This document shows, piece after piece, positions 8,692-18,628 of a stretch of DNA of 48,417 nucleotides (its first letter is position 1; each line of letters begins with the position of its first letter). Below the pieces are notes generated by a model that worked only from the letters and a program-made list of their open reading frames with translations, was not told the origin of the DNA and did not search any database. The translations under genes were made by a program, and so were the position numbers. The DNA comes from Arcticibacter svalbardensis MN12-7 (GTDB lineage: Bacteria; Bacteroidota; Bacteroidia; Sphingobacteriales; Sphingobacteriaceae), in contig NZ_AQPN01000071.1 of the NCBI RefSeq assembly GCF_000403135.1, positions 1 through 48,417 of the forward strand, in the 5' to 3' direction.

Positions 8692-9006
8692 CTAAAGATT
8701 CCAAAGAATGAAAGAAAGGCTAAATATTCTCAAATCTTCCATTAAACAACACGAAACGACATGAATTACCAATAAAGAGTTTTAAGAGAAGGCTTACTCA
8801 AAACCTCAAAGGGAAAAACAACAGGACAAGAGACACCCTGAAACTTATTCAAAGCAAAAATCAGCTCATAAAAATCCCTCATAAGTCCGACTTCAACACA
8901 TGTAAGTTGGACTCATACCCGATTCATATTGCTAAAATACTAGATGAAAAAACACAAAGGTTATAATTAGTTCAGCAGATCTACTCGAAGAATCACATGC
9001 AATTAT
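8692..9006. other. Intergenic region with an imperfect dyad
   Basis: AT-rich, no gene seen. It holds one stem-loop, ATAAGTCCGACTT (8881-8893) and AAGTTGGACTCAT (8904-8916), with two mismatches that become G-U pairs on one strand. No T tract follows, so a terminator role is doubtful. Confidence 0.45.
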
Positions 9007-9297
9007 TTACCGAGGATCTTCCGCCAAGATCTCCATTTTAGGATTTCGAAGGTATTCTGCATACCATCTGATGGCCTCAATAACCAACAGAGGATCATTG
9101 CCATCATATTCTGTTGTTTCAAATGCAAGAAGATCACCATTATCATTGGCATAAAACTGGAGTTCGTCTTCCTGTGGATCAAATTTATCTGTACCCAGAC
9201 AGTATACCCTTATTCTTAGCGATCCGTCACGATGCCTTATAACATCCTGGCAATTGTTATGAGGGTCTTTTACCAATAGAAATACTGAATGATCCAT
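9007..9297 (-). CDS. Small acidic hypothetical protein
   Basis: The frame extends to 9402 but that start lies inside the thioredoxin gene, so I choose the ATG at 9297, giving 96 residues (MDHSVFLLVKDPHNNC onward). The protein is acidic and soluble, with strands such as SLRIRVYCLGTDKF and a C-terminal helix LLVIEAIRWYAEYL. I do not recognise the family. It lies 41 bases downstream of the thioredoxin stop and is probably cotranscribed with it, although the gap is AT-rich enough to hold its own promoter. Confidence 0.55.
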   Translation of the reverse strand: MDHSVFLLVKDPHNNCQDVIRHRDGSLRIRVYCLGTDKFDPQEDELQFYANDNGDLLAFETTEYDGNDPLLVIEAIRWYAEYLRNPKMEILAEDPR

Positions 9298-9338
9298 ACT
9301 ATATAAATACGGAATTACCCGCGATGTTTTAAAAAAAT

Positions 9339-9644
9339 TTAAGTGTGCTGATTTATAACTTGTTGCAATTGAACACTGGTCAACACACCAGACTGCCTCC
9401 ATTTTATTTCCCCATTTTTAAACAAGATCAGCGTTGGAACGCCTTGTACGTTATATGCTTGCGCTGCTGCCGGGTTTTTATCTACATCTATTTTAATGAT
9501 GGTTACGGTGTCCTCTAAAACGGACTTGAGTTCGCTGAGAATGGGCGACATCATTTTGCATGGCCCACACCAATCAGCAGAAAAATCTACCAGCGTGGGT
9601 TTATCCGAGTGTATAATATCTGAAAAACTTGGTCTTGTGCTCAT
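9339..9644 (-). CDS. trxA: Thioredoxin
   Basis: A 101-residue cytoplasmic thioredoxin. The active site is [17 protein letters not shown] (residues about 19-35) with the CGPC redox pair, followed by [21 protein letters not shown] containing the cis-Pro, and TLILFKNGE. Length and motif order are those of classical thioredoxin, so a general disulfide reductase role is likely. There is no signal peptide. It could be one of several paralogues, hence the symbol is approximate. The upstream gap to the MBL hydrolase gene is 53 bases. Confidence 0.93.
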   Translation of the reverse strand: MSTRPSFSDIIHSDKPTLVDFSADWCGPCKMMSPILSELKSVLEDTVTIIKIDVDKNPAAAQAYNVQGVPTLILFKNGEIKWRQSGVLTSVQLQQVINQHT

Positions 9645-9697
9645 AATATTAATTTTATAAGTAACACCTGAGATACCTCCCTGGTTTAAAATATAGA

Positions 9698-10462
9698 CTA
9701 AATTTTTATTTGCAAGCCATCATAAGCGATAAAGATCCCTTCCGGCAGCTCTTTGCTTACGTCCGCATGTTTACCCATAGTATGACTAAGATGAGTAAAG
9801 TACGTCCGCTCTGCCCCTATTTCCTGTGCTAATGTTATGGCTTCACTAAGGGTCAGGTGTGAAATATGCGACCCTTTTTGCAATGCATTCAATACCAACA
9901 CCTTCGTACCTCTTATTTTTGCTTTCTCCGTTTCCGAAATAGTCTTTGCGTCTGTAATATACGTAAAATCTTCAAAACGGAAGCCTAAGACAGGTAGCAT
10001 ATAATGCATCGACTCTATGGGAATGATTGTTTCACCTGCTGCAACAAAAGGTTGATCTTTACTGATATCATGCAGGTTAAGCAAAGGAATCCCGGGGTAC
10101 TTCTTTTCAGTGAATACATAATGGAACTCACGCTTTAGTGATTCCTGCACCCTTGGATGGGCATAAATGTCCATCGCCCGGTGTTGCATGTGATTGAACG
10201 CCCTCACATCATCCAGACCTGCTGTATGATCTTTGTGCTCATGGGTAAACAGGACTGCATCGAGCCTCATTACCTTCGCACGCAACATCTGATAGCGAAA
10301 ATCGGGACCAGTGTCTACAACAATATTCTTTCCATTAGTTTCTACCATCACAGAGCTGCGCAAACGGTTATCCTTCGGGTCTGCTGAAGTGCATACCGCG
10401 CATTGACATCCGATTACCGGCACGCCTTGAGAGGTCCCTGTTCCTAAAAATGTAACGATCAC
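9698..10462 (-). CDS. MBL-fold metal-dependent hydrolase (PhnP-like)
   Basis: A 254-residue metallo-beta-lactamase-fold hydrolase. The start [19 protein letters not shown] and the CQCAVC cluster are typical of the PhnP/RNase Z-like branch (cyclic phosphodiesterases). The metal site is [14 protein letters not shown] (residues about 76-89), HxHxDH. Further His and Asp ligands are YITDAK and [11 protein letters not shown]. PhnP acts on 5-phosphoribosyl 1,2-cyclic phosphate, but there is no phosphonate cluster here, so the substrate is open. Its start overlaps the upstream gene by four bases (ATGA), showing translational coupling. Confidence 0.9.
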   Translation of the reverse strand: MIVTFLGTGTSQGVPVIGCQCAVCTSADPKDNRLRSSVMVETNGKNIVVDTGPDFRYQMLRAKVMRLDAVLFTHEHKDHTAGLDDVRAFNHMQHRAMDIYAHPRVQESLKREFHYVFTEKKYPGIPLLNLHDISKDQPFVAAGETIIPIESMHYMLPVLGFRFEDFTYITDAKTISETEKAKIRGTKVLVLNALQKGSHISHLTLSEAITLAQEIGAERTYFTHLSHTMGKHADVSKELPEGIFIAYDGLQIKI

Positions 10463-10734
10463 AGCTGTAAAGTAAATTGTTTCAATGTGTAAAGAAACTG
10501 TTTTTGTTTATCATTCAGCGCATTTTCGTCTAAAGGAATTTGCAATAACAATTGGGACAGTTCATTAATTTTACTCTCCAATGTGGAGAAGCGATTAATT
10601 ACAATCACCTTGTTCTGATCTAACACACATGCGGCAGTTTTAAAATTCCCCTTTTCATACCGCACTTTATATTGCTGGTCTTTCAGTACCGATTCAAGCT
10701 TTTCCAGTGTATGTTTCGTGTAAGTGATTGGCAT
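10459..10734 (-). CDS. Small hypothetical protein coupled to the MBL hydrolase
   Basis: A 91-residue soluble protein (MPITYTKHTLEKLESVLKDQ at the start) with an alpha-beta pattern: helix, YKVRYEKGNFKTAACVL strands, then VIVINRFSTLESKINELSQL. It has no recognised domain. It overlaps the MBL hydrolase by four bases and lies 13 bases after the LolA-like gene, so the three form one transcription unit. The tight coupling suggests a partner role for the hydrolase, but that is inference only. Confidence 0.75.
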   Translation of the reverse strand: MPITYTKHTLEKLESVLKDQQYKVRYEKGNFKTAACVLDQNKVIVINRFSTLESKINELSQLLLQIPLDENALNDKQKQFLYTLKQFTLQL

Positions 10735-10747
10735 TCTGTTGCTTTTG

Positions 10748-11395
10748 TTACCGTAAATCTACAACTTCTACTCCGGGATAACTCTGTGGATTGAATGAAA
10801 ATATAGATTCTGAAATTTTTACCGGTAAAAGTGATTTGATCAGGTAGCTATAACGGCTTCCGTTTTTGTCAAATATCATCGCCTTATAAATTTGCTTATT
10901 CAGCTTATCAATGGTAAGTCTGATCTTGAAAAAATTGTTTCCTGAAGCGGTTGGAGTAAGATCAATGACATTATAGACTCTTGCATTTTCCTTAATATCG
11001 GGCATGGATACGTATTTATACCCCTTTTCATAGATCGTAAAGATCTTAGCGGGGTTAATGGAATTGCTGCTATTGTCTACATTACTCAGGTTGACTTCCT
11101 TATCCTGTTTCAGATAGGTCCACTGACTTTTTCCATCACTGATCATATCCTGTGTAGAGGTAATAATTTTAAATTTATTGCTTTTTGATTTTGTATAAAG
11201 CGTGCCTGACTCGGTTTGCTTGATTTTGCTTTGCGGATTTTCTATGGTGTAACTAAAGTTTGCTTTGATAATATTGTAAGCGGAATATTTTTTACTTACA
11301 GCGGCAAGGATTGCCTTTGCTTTTGGATCTGTTTGAGCACTGCTTATAGCCGATATGGAAAAGAGAATTAGGATTGTGAAGAGTAATTTTTTCAT
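10748..11395 (-). CDS. lolA: LolA-like outer-membrane lipoprotein carrier
   Basis: A 215-residue secreted protein with a clean signal peptide (MKKLLFTILILFSISAISSA, cleavage before QTDP). The mature part shows the LolA pattern: SAYNIIKANFSYTIENP, then repeated strand pairs (SGTLYTKSKSNKFKI, DGKSQWTYLKQDKEV) and a C-terminal VKISESIFSFNPQSYPGVEV. LolA carries lipoproteins across the periplasm from LolCDE to the outer membrane. It lies 73 bases downstream of ftsK, the usual ftsK-lolA order in Bacteroidota. The family call is good; essential-carrier function is inferred. Confidence 0.88.
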   Translation of the reverse strand: MKKLLFTILILFSISAISSAQTDPKAKAILAAVSKKYSAYNIIKANFSYTIENPQSKIKQTESGTLYTKSKSNKFKIITSTQDMISDGKSQWTYLKQDKEVNLSNVDNSSNSINPAKIFTIYEKGYKYVSMPDIKENARVYNVIDLTPTASGNNFFKIRLTIDKLNKQIYKAMIFDKNGSRYSYLIKSLLPVKISESIFSFNPQSYPGVEVVDLR

Positions 11396-11468
11396 GTGTT
11401 GTTTTTTACAAATCCTGCCTGATGAAGGCGGGTATTGGTATAGACTTTATTTGGAGCGAATAGTTTAG

Positions 11469-14108
11469 TTATTTTTTCAGGTTTTCGAGAAAGCTCTCCA
11501 GTGCATAGTCATCCGGAAGTCGTACCTCACGGGCTTTACTTCCTTCAAATGGTCCTACCACACCTGCTGCTTCCAGCTGATCGATGATTCTTCCGGCACG
11601 GTTATACCCTAATTTAAGCTTGCGCTGGATCAATGAGGTTGATCCCTGCTGATGCATCACGATAAGTCTGGCTGCGTCTTCAAACAGTGGATCACGGTCG
11701 CTGGCGTCAAAGTCCTTGATACTTCCTCCATCACCGCTTTCATCTACATATTCGGGTAACATCCACGCGGAGTCGTAACCGCGTTGTCCACCGATGAAAT
11801 CAGAGATGCGTTCTACTTCCGGGGTGTCTACAAAGGCACACTGTAACCTGATCAGTTCGCTACCTGTGGATAAAAGCATATCGCCTCGTCCGATTAACTG
11901 GTCTGCTCCTCCTGAATCAAGTATGGTACGGGAGTCAATCTTTGAAAGTACCCTAAAGGCTAAACGGGCAGGGAAATTGGCTTTAATCGTACCGGTAATA
12001 ATATTTACGGATGGACGCTGTGTGGCAATGATTAAATGGATCCCTACGGCACGGGCTAGCTGTGCTAAACGCGCTATAGGGGTCTCTACTTCTTTTCCGG
12101 CAGTCATCATCAGATCGGCAAACTCATCAATGATCAGCACGATAAAAGGCATAAATCGATGGCCTTCTTCGGGATTCAGCTTACGGTTGACGAACTTATG
12201 ATTGTATTCCTTGAGGTTACGCACCTGGCCGTTTTTTAGCAGGTCGTAACGCAAATCCATTTCAATACAAAGTGAATTTAATGTATTAATTACCTTTTTA
12301 GTATCAGTAATGATGGCATCTTCTTCTCCGGGAAGTTTAGCCAGGAAATGTCGTTCTATTTTACGGAACAGGGTAAGCTCTACTTTTTTAGGATCGACCA
12401 ACACAAACTTCAGCTGTGAGGGATGCATTTTATAGAGAAGTGAAACGAGGATCGCATTGATACCGACCGACTTACCTTGTCCGGTTGCTCCTGCTACCAG
12501 TAAATGGGGCATTTTAGCTAAATCGGCAATGTACACTTCATTGGAAATCGTTTTCCCTAAAGCAATGGGAAGATCCATGGTTGTATTCTGGAACTTCTCG
12601 GTATTCATGATGGAGCGCATAGGCACCATCTCGGGATTCTGGTTGGGCACTTCTATACCAATTGTTCCTTTTCCAGGCATTGGGGCAATGATACGGATGC
12701 CTAAAGCAGCCAGACTAAGTGCGATATCGTCTTCCAGGTTTTTGATCTTGGAAATCCGGACGCCTGGAGCTGGAATGATCTCATAAAGGGTGACTGTAGG
12801 GCCAATGGTTGCCTTAATCTTATCAATCTCGATATTGTAATGATTCAGCGTTTCGACAATTTTGTTTTTGTTGGCTTCCAGCTCATCTGCATCCACTGAT
12901 ATTTTATTGGACTTATAGTTCTCCAGCAGGTCGAGTGTAGGGTATTTATAGGAGGACAGGTCGAGCTTCGGATCATATTGTCCGAATTTTTCCACCAGGT
13001 TATCAGCAGTTTTTTCTTCTTCTGTTTTGACTACCGTAAATGCAGGCTGTGGTTTTTCTTCCGCTTCCTTTGGTTCCTCGTTGCGTTGCACATTTAAAGG
13101 AATAGCAGATGCGACAACAGCGGCAAGTGGTGCTGCAGCTGATGCAGCTGCGGATGCTACAGCTGGGATTGTTTCAAATGGAATAGTTACCCTGGGTACG
13201 AGCGGCTTAGCCTCAACAGGTGCTTCGTATTCTAAAGGTTTTGTAATGCGCTCCTGTTGTAAAGGTAAATCAGTTGCTCCCTCTTCGGGCTTTTGCTGAT
13301 CGCGATTCAGGCGACTTCTGCGGTTTGCAAGCGGAAATTCCACTGCCTCACTCCTATATTCTTCTTCAATATCAGGGTCTCCAACCAGAACAGGTTCAAT
13401 GTCGTGGATCTTTTTCTCTCTTTCAGGGATCTTAAAGTCTATATTATAGGCAATGATCAGGGCCGTTAATGCAGCAAAACCTAATAAGCCTGCTATACCA
13501 GAATTACCAATCTCGCTTTGCAGTAAACGATTCGTCCAAAAGCCAAACTCTCCTTCGAGATAATGTGGGTAATCGGAAGTGAAACTATGAAAGAAGGCTA
13601 ATGTAACGGAGATGAAGATCAGCAGAAAAAAGGAATATCCTAATGATTTGACCAATGGTAAGATCTGCACCTTAAATAATAGGCGATAACCGATAATGAA
13701 AAGGATGCCTATAAAGATGAAGGATGATATGCCAAACCATTGGTAGATAAACTGATCGGATAATAGTGCACCCAATCGGCCTAGCCAGTTTTCGACAGGT
13801 AATTGCTGAGGTCCTGCAAGAAGAACGCCATCAGTATGTCCGAAAAGTTTATTCCATCCCCCATTTGGTCCCGAAACATAACTCTGATCGTCCTGCCATG
13901 TAAAAAGGTAGGAACTAAAGGCGATTAGAAAGTAAATAGATAGGATTAAGAAAAATAAGCCCACAATTTTAATCAGTCTGCCGTTATTAAACGTAAACTG
14001 GGGTAAGGTTTCGGTTCTATCTTTTGATAAACGCTCCTTTGCGGTAGTTTTTATCTTGCCCTCTTCCCTAAATGTATTTGATCTGAACTGATTTCCTTTT
14101 ACCGGCAT
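11469..14108 (-). CDS. ftsK: DNA translocase FtsK/SpoIIIE
   Basis: An 879-residue inner-membrane DNA pump that clears chromosome termini from the division septum. The N-terminal quarter (about residues 45-220) has four or five membrane spans. A Pro/Ala/Glu-rich linker (about 240-370, including an Ala run AAASAAAPLAAVVAS) follows. The motor has DLASYKYP-like beta-domain text, Walker A in AGATGQGKSVGINAIL (about 530-545) and Walker B in LIIDEFADLMMTAG (about 655). The C-terminal gamma winged helix is seen in STSLIQRKLKLGYNRAGRI. Length and order are normal for Bacteroidota. The minus strand has TATATTTG at 14137-14130, a possible -7 box just upstream. Confidence 0.97.
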   Translation of the reverse strand: MPVKGNQFRSNTFREEGKIKTTAKERLSKDRTETLPQFTFNNGRLIKIVGLFFLILSIYFLIAFSSYLFTWQDDQSYVSGPNGGWNKLFGHTDGVLLAGPQQLPVENWLGRLGALLSDQFIYQWFGISSFIFIGILFIIGYRLLFKVQILPLVKSLGYSFFLLIFISVTLAFFHSFTSDYPHYLEGEFGFWTNRLLQSEIGNSGIAGLLGFAALTALIIAYNIDFKIPEREKKIHDIEPVLVGDPDIEEEYRSEAVEFPLANRRSRLNRDQQKPEEGATDLPLQQERITKPLEYEAPVEAKPLVPRVTIPFETIPAVASAAASAAAPLAAVVASAIPLNVQRNEEPKEAEEKPQPAFTVVKTEEEKTADNLVEKFGQYDPKLDLSSYKYPTLDLLENYKSNKISVDADELEANKNKIVETLNHYNIEIDKIKATIGPTVTLYEIIPAPGVRISKIKNLEDDIALSLAALGIRIIAPMPGKGTIGIEVPNQNPEMVPMRSIMNTEKFQNTTMDLPIALGKTISNEVYIADLAKMPHLLVAGATGQGKSVGINAILVSLLYKMHPSQLKFVLVDPKKVELTLFRKIERHFLAKLPGEEDAIITDTKKVINTLNSLCIEMDLRYDLLKNGQVRNLKEYNHKFVNRKLNPEEGHRFMPFIVLIIDEFADLMMTAGKEVETPIARLAQLARAVGIHLIIATQRPSVNIITGTIKANFPARLAFRVLSKIDSRTILDSGGADQLIGRGDMLLSTGSELIRLQCAFVDTPEVERISDFIGGQRGYDSAWMLPEYVDESGDGGSIKDFDASDRDPLFEDAARLIVMHQQGSTSLIQRKLKLGYNRAGRIIDQLEAAGVVGPFEGSKAREVRLPDDYALESFLENLKK

Positions 14109-14201
14109 TTGTAAGCGGTTTTAACCGTTCAAATATATGAAAGATATTATTTTTAAAAATAAGGTATTCGCAAATGGGTTGTGGTGAAAGCGGGTGTTGG
14201 A

Positions 14202-14423
14202 CTAAAAATCCCAGATCCGGGTACGGATCCGCTTCATATAAGTCCTGATACCCAGTACAAAAACCGCCAGAAAATAAAATATGATTGGAAAACCTACTGC
14301 TAAAAAAGAGGAATAAATAAAAAATAAACGAATTTTGGAAATAGACATATCAAACTTTTCCCCAAGGTAGGTGGATACTCCAAATGAATATCGCTCAAAA
14401 AAGGTTAGTATACGTTGTATCAT
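14202..14423 (-). CDS. PspC-domain-like small membrane protein
   Basis: I choose ATG at 14423 (73 residues, MIQRILTFFERYSFGVSTYL), one base after the DUF2851 stop. The longer frame from 14459 would overlap that gene. The pattern ERYSFGVSTYLGEKFDMS, then a hydrophobic span IFFIYSSFLAVGFPIIF-like region and a basic tail (RTYMKRIRTRIWDF), matches the short PspC family of inner-membrane stress proteins. It probably folds as one or two spans. It is cotranscribed with the DUF2851 gene; the pairing is common in Bacteroidota as far as I recall. Confidence 0.75.
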   Translation of the reverse strand: MIQRILTFFERYSFGVSTYLGEKFDMSISKIRLFFIYSSFLAVGFPIIFYFLAVFVLGIRTYMKRIRTRIWDF

Positions 14424-14424
14424 T

Positions 14425-15702
14425 TTAAGCGGAATTAATAATTCTTGCTCCGATTGCACAATTTAAGCATTTTTTTCTATCACAATATATTTTTTTTAAT
14501 TGAAGTAATGCTTGTGAGCTATCGGCACCTAAAGCTTTTACTCCTAATTGTCTATAACGCAATATAATATGATTTGTTTCAGCTGGAATATTTTCTAACA
14601 AATCTAAGGCACGGTTGCTGATTTCTTCATTGGAAATGTACTTACCGTAACTAAAGAGCAGGACCGATACCGTGTTGATTAAAATATTGACAATGGATTC
14701 TTTGCCTAGTGAAAGGGCTCCGGGACGGCAGCTTTTACCTGGTTTATTATGCGTTTGCCAATAAGGGCTCACGTTTACAGAACTGAAAAGCGCTTTAATT
14801 TCCTTTGCATCCCGGGCATCAAGCAACTTTGAAAATAATTGAGTGGAATGATGAAGCAAGGCGGCAAACTGCGATAAACGGATAGCGGGGAAATTTTGTG
14901 GCCGTAACCTGAGGTATTTCCACAAATAAGAGTCGATAGGATGCAGCTGATATTTATGCTTCAGATACTGGTATTCCTTTTGGAGCGTGCCGATATATTC
15001 ATCCTCTGCTGGTTCTTCTAAGAAGCCGGCTTGTCCAAAGATTAAAGCTTCGAGCTGAAAGGGGCTTGTTTTATGCCTTTCCAGAATCTTTGAGGTTAAG
15101 GAGCGGGCTACGAGTTCGAAGGGCAGTGCATTGAGTTTAAATCCGAAGTTACGGGCAAGCAGGACATAGAAAGTCTGACTCCAATCGCCCTTATTTTCTT
15201 CCAGAAGCGTATATACGGCATTTGATTTTTCCTCCAGTCGCTCGGCAAGCATGCGCTGCAAACAACTTTGAACATGTACAGGATCTACCAAGGCCAACTG
15301 TTTTTCGCAAGGGATCCAGGTCATGTTCTCAATAAGGAGGTGGTACCGGCTTTCTATATTTTCGTTGATATAGGGTTTAATCTCAAGTACGGATGGCTCT
15401 GTGCCGTCTTCACGGAATGCGTTGCAGTCGTTTTCGTATACCACATGGAGAATAACATTGTTATAGGCCTTGTCACGGGTATGCTCATGGCGCTCCCAGT
15501 CGGAGGTCCTGATATGTATTTCGGCACTGCCCACCCATGTGGTACTGCCGATCCTGACGTGTACGTCAACGAAATCAGGACCGGCATGGCTATTAGATAA
15601 TCCTGGAGAAATAATTTCTATAGTTTCTCCTTTTGTTGTACAGAGCAGTTTTTGATTAAACAACCTGTATTTCCAGACAAAATTGATAAAGTCTTCATTC
15701 AT
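14425..15702 (-). CDS. DUF2851 family protein
   Basis: A 425-residue soluble protein of the DUF2851 family, found almost only in Bacteroidota; function unknown. Recognisable text: NEDFINFVWKYRLFN, SNSHAGPDFVDVHVRIGSTT, GSAEIHIRTSDWERH and NNVILHVVYEND, the conserved N-terminal core with many His/Asp residues that looks nuclease-like. The C-terminus has a CDRKKCLNCAIGARI motif with three Cys that could bind metal. It starts 43 bases after pyrF and runs into the PspC-like gene with a one-base gap, so all three are probably one transcript. Confidence 0.92.
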   Translation of the reverse strand: MNEDFINFVWKYRLFNQKLLCTTKGETIEIISPGLSNSHAGPDFVDVHVRIGSTTWVGSAEIHIRTSDWERHEHTRDKAYNNVILHVVYENDCNAFREDGTEPSVLEIKPYINENIESRYHLLIENMTWIPCEKQLALVDPVHVQSCLQRMLAERLEEKSNAVYTLLEENKGDWSQTFYVLLARNFGFKLNALPFELVARSLTSKILERHKTSPFQLEALIFGQAGFLEEPAEDEYIGTLQKEYQYLKHKYQLHPIDSYLWKYLRLRPQNFPAIRLSQFAALLHHSTQLFSKLLDARDAKEIKALFSSVNVSPYWQTHNKPGKSCRPGALSLGKESIVNILINTVSVLLFSYGKYISNEEISNRALDLLENIPAETNHIILRYRQLGVKALGADSSQALLQLKKIYCDRKKCLNCAIGARIINSA

Positions 15703-15745
15703 ATTGCTATCGGCTATATTTTATTTATAGCAGAAAACGCAGCAC

Positions 15746-16570
15746 TTACATCGCTTCAAGTATAATCGCCATTTCATTTTGAACCTTACGTGCTTCCTCA
15801 CGTGCAGCCTGGGCGAAATCATGTCCGGAGGATGCATATATCACAGCACGTGATGAGTTAATGAGTAATCCGCAATCTTTATTCATTCCATATTTACAAA
15901 CGTCCGCTAGGCTACCACCCTGAGCACCAACACCCGGAACGAGTAGAAAGTGATTTGGTGCGTGTTTCCTGATCGTTAAAAAGGCATCGCCTCTTGTTGC
16001 GCCTACCACGAACATGATATTTTCATTACTTCCCCAATCTGCTGCCTTTTGAATCACTTTTTCAAAGAGCTTATTTTCAGGATCTGCCTGCAGAAATTGG
16101 AAGTCCTTGCTGCCTTCATTAGAGGTAAGGGCAAGTATGATGGCCCATTTATCTTTAAATTTCAGAAAAGGTTTAACAGAATCAGTCCCCATATAGGGTG
16201 CTACCGTAACGGAATCGAAGCTCATTCCGGAGGATTCCTGGTCAAAAAATGCCTTTGCATACATCTCAGAGGTGTTGCCTATATCGCCCCGTTTGGCATC
16301 TGCAATACTAAAGGTGTCTTTAGGCAGGTAATTCCAGGTGTCAATCAGACTTTTCCATCCGGCCAATCCACGACTTTCATAAAATGCGGTGTTTATTTTA
16401 TAGGATACGCAATATTCTTTTGTTGCGTCAATGATCTGTTTATTAAATTCGAATACCGGGTCTTCGGTATCCAGAAGATGTGCTGGTATTTTGGTAATAT
16501 CGGTATCGAGACCTATACAAAGGAAAGATTTCTTTAGACGGATCTGCTCAATTAGCTTTTTACGGTTCAT
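15746..16570 (-). CDS. pyrF: Orotidine 5'-phosphate decarboxylase
   Basis: Makes UMP from OMP in pyrimidine synthesis. I take ATG at 16570 (274 residues, [20 protein letters not shown]); the upstream extension to 16606 adds 12 residues unlike the family. The subtype-2 (about 270 residues) signature is present: [25 protein letters not shown], the catalytic [15 protein letters not shown] with the conserved D-x-K-x-x-D, and [11 protein letters not shown] near the phosphate site. It is first in a leftward unit with DUF2851. No regulatory site was clear upstream. Confidence 0.95.
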   Translation of the reverse strand: MNRKKLIEQIRLKKSFLCIGLDTDITKIPAHLLDTEDPVFEFNKQIIDATKEYCVSYKINTAFYESRGLAGWKSLIDTWNYLPKDTFSIADAKRGDIGNTSEMYAKAFFDQESSGMSFDSVTVAPYMGTDSVKPFLKFKDKWAIILALTSNEGSKDFQFLQADPENKLFEKVIQKAADWGSNENIMFVVGATRGDAFLTIRKHAPNHFLLVPGVGAQGGSLADVCKYGMNKDCGLLINSSRAVIYASSGHDFAQAAREEARKVQNEMAIILEAM

Positions 16571-16640
16571 AGTATGAATATCCCTCAAAGTAACCAAATA
16601 AGTCAAGGGCTTTAAAATTTTTTTTACTATTTTTTTGTTT

Positions 16641-16730
16641 TTACCAATTTATTGATTTAGAATTGTGCTTTATCTCTAAAAAAGCAATCCCCTCTTCATC
16701 AAGAAAATTCATTAAGTCTTCTTTGCACAT
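16641..16730 (-). CDS. Possible 29-residue peptide or YbaK-like fragment
   Basis: A complete small frame in the rho-pyrF gap: [20 protein letters not shown] then KHNSKSINW and stop. AAGAGAAA lies 6 bases upstream of the ATG. The text [15 protein letters not shown] resembles the first helix-strand of YbaK/ProX tRNA-editing proteins (FLxxxGIxxxxxxH), so it may be a remnant of such a gene. Too short to be sure it is translated. Confidence 0.25.
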   Translation of the reverse strand: MCKEDLMNFLDEEGIAFLEIKHNSKSINW

Positions 16731-16796
16731 GTGATTTTCTCTTATGATTGTGGATTAACTCTTAAAAAAGAATCCTATATATTATTTCAAAATTGA

Positions 16797-18623
16797 ATGA
16801 AAAGTACTGAATTGAACGACAAGCTTGTGTCCGAGCTTCGTGAGATTGCTAAATCCTTTGGTGTCGATGGCGCTGATGTCTTAAGAAAACAAGAACTTAT
16901 CACTAAAATAAAGGAGCATACCTCACAACCTGCGGTTGCTAGCGACAATACTCCAACAACAGAAGCAATAAGCCCAGTGCCTGCGGCAACTGTTGAGGAG
17001 GAAAAGCCAAAAAAGCGTAGCCGGACTATAAAAACGAAAGAAGAAGCTCCAAAAGAGCCTACTGTTGCTCCTGTAGAGGCAGCAACTATACCTGCAGCTC
17101 CTACTCCGGTTGAAGAACCAGCAGTAGTAGTTAACCAAGTAGAAGTAACACCGGAACCTGCGGTTACGGAGCAACCTGCTGTTGCTGTTCCTAATTTACC
17201 CCGACCGAGAAGACAGATCACCATTAAACAGGAGCGTATTGCTGCTGCACCGGCTGAGCCTTCTTCAAGGAGAGTGGAACCATCTGGAAATACAGAAGCT
17301 CCATCCCGAAGAGTGGAAGCTCCGGCAAACGTCGAAGTTCCATCCAGAAGGGAAGAAAGTTCAATGAATGGAGAGTCTGCTTCTGCGGAACCAAGAGCAC
17401 CACGATTTGAAAAAAGATTCAATACCGCTTCAGGAAGATCTGTTGAAAGCCGTCCTGTGGTACAGGAAACACGTCTTTCTGATCAGAATGCTGCTGTTAA
17501 CCTGGATTTTGATAATGTAATTGTCAATGAAGGTGTTTTAGAAATTATGCCTGATGGGTACGGATTTTTGCGCTCTTCGGATTATAATTACTTATCCTCT
17601 CCGGATGATATTTATGTATCACAGTCGCAGATTAAGTTATTCGGTTTAAAAACCGGTGACACGGTAAGAGGCAGTATCCGTCCTCCAAAAGAAGGTGAAA
17701 AGTATTTCCCATTGGTTCGCGTGGAAGCCATTAATGGCCGCATGCCTGCTGAAGTACGGGACCGGGTTCCTTTTGATTACCTGACTCCTTTGTTTCCTAC
17801 AGAAAAGTTAAATCTTTTCATGGATACCACTCATAGTTCAACGCGCATCATTGACATGTTTACCCCGATTGGTAAAGGTCAGCGTGGTTTAATCGTGGCT
17901 CAACCTAAAACTGGTAAAACTATTTTACTTAAGGATGTGGCTAATGCGATTGCAAAAAACCATCCTGAAGTATATCTGATCATCCTGCTAATTGATGAGC
18001 GTCCGGAAGAAGTAACTGACATGGCAAGAAGTGTTCGTGCAGAGGTAGTTTCTTCTACTTTTGATGAGCCTGCTGAACGCCATGTAAAGATTGCCAATAT
18101 CGTGCTTGAAAAAGCCAAGAGAATGGTGGAATGCGGACATGATGTAGTAATTTTACTTGACTCCATCACTCGTTTAGCCCGTGCTTACAACACGGTTGCT
18201 CCTGCTTCAGGAAAGATTCTTTCCGGTGGTGTGGATGCGAACGCGTTACATAAACCGAAACGTTTCTTTGGTGCTGCACGTAACATTGAAGATGGTGGAT
18301 CGCTTACTATTTTAGCTACTGCATTGATTGATACAGGTTCTAAAATGGATGAGGTTATTTTCGAAGAATTTAAGGGTACCGGTAACATGGAACTTCAACT
18401 GGATCGTAAATTGGCTAACAAGCGTATTTACCCTGCGATTGATCTTACTGCTTCCAGCACACGTCGTGATGATCTTCTTTTGGATAAAGAAAGTTTACAA
18501 CGGATCTGGATCCTACGTAATCATCTTGCAGATATGAATTCTCAGGAATCAATGGAATTCTTGCTGAGTCAAATGAGGGGTACTAAGTCCAATGAGGAGT
18601 TTTTAGTATCCATGAATAGTTAA
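16797..18623 (+). CDS. rho: Transcription termination factor Rho
   Basis: A 608-residue RNA helicase that ends transcription; longer than the about 420 residues of E. coli Rho. Order: Rho_N helical domain (residues 3-45, [20 protein letters not shown]), a disordered Pro/Ala/Glu/Arg-rich insert (about 46-240), a cold-shock RNA-binding domain ([17 protein letters not shown], from about 245), then the RecA-like motor with Walker [13 protein letters not shown] (about 366-377), [13 protein letters not shown] and the Q/R loops. The insert contains imperfect repeats of PSRRVE followed by G/N/E residues. The start ATG fits the Rho_N domain. It is first in rho-pssA-purS. Confidence 0.97.
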   Translation: MKSTELNDKLVSELREIAKSFGVDGADVLRKQELITKIKEHTSQPAVASDNTPTTEAISPVPAATVEEEKPKKRSRTIKTKEEAPKEPTVAPVEAATIPAAPTPVEEPAVVVNQVEVTPEPAVTEQPAVAVPNLPRPRRQITIKQERIAAAPAEPSSRRVEPSGNTEAPSRRVEAPANVEVPSRREESSMNGESASAEPRAPRFEKRFNTASGRSVESRPVVQETRLSDQNAAVNLDFDNVIVNEGVLEIMPDGYGFLRSSDYNYLSSPDDIYVSQSQIKLFGLKTGDTVRGSIRPPKEGEKYFPLVRVEAINGRMPAEVRDRVPFDYLTPLFPTEKLNLFMDTTHSSTRIIDMFTPIGKGQRGLIVAQPKTGKTILLKDVANAIAKNHPEVYLIILLIDERPEEVTDMARSVRAEVVSSTFDEPAERHVKIANIVLEKAKRMVECGHDVVILLDSITRLARAYNTVAPASGKILSGGVDANALHKPKRFFGAARNIEDGGSLTILATALIDTGSKMDEVIFEEFKGTGNMELQLDRKLANKRIYPAIDLTASSTRRDDLLLDKESLQRIWILRNHLADMNSQESMEFLLSQMRGTKSNEEFLVSMNS

Positions 18624-18628
18624 TCGGG

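Noticed and set aside
9298-9402. Longer start of the small acidic protein, inside trxA
   Set aside because: The extension is out of frame with and overlaps the thioredoxin coding end; its residues look non-natural.
16787-17422. A 211-residue minus-strand frame opposite the start of rho
   Set aside because: It is a Ser/Gly/Ala/Thr-rich shadow of the low-complexity Rho insert; the plus-strand frame has clear Rho domains.
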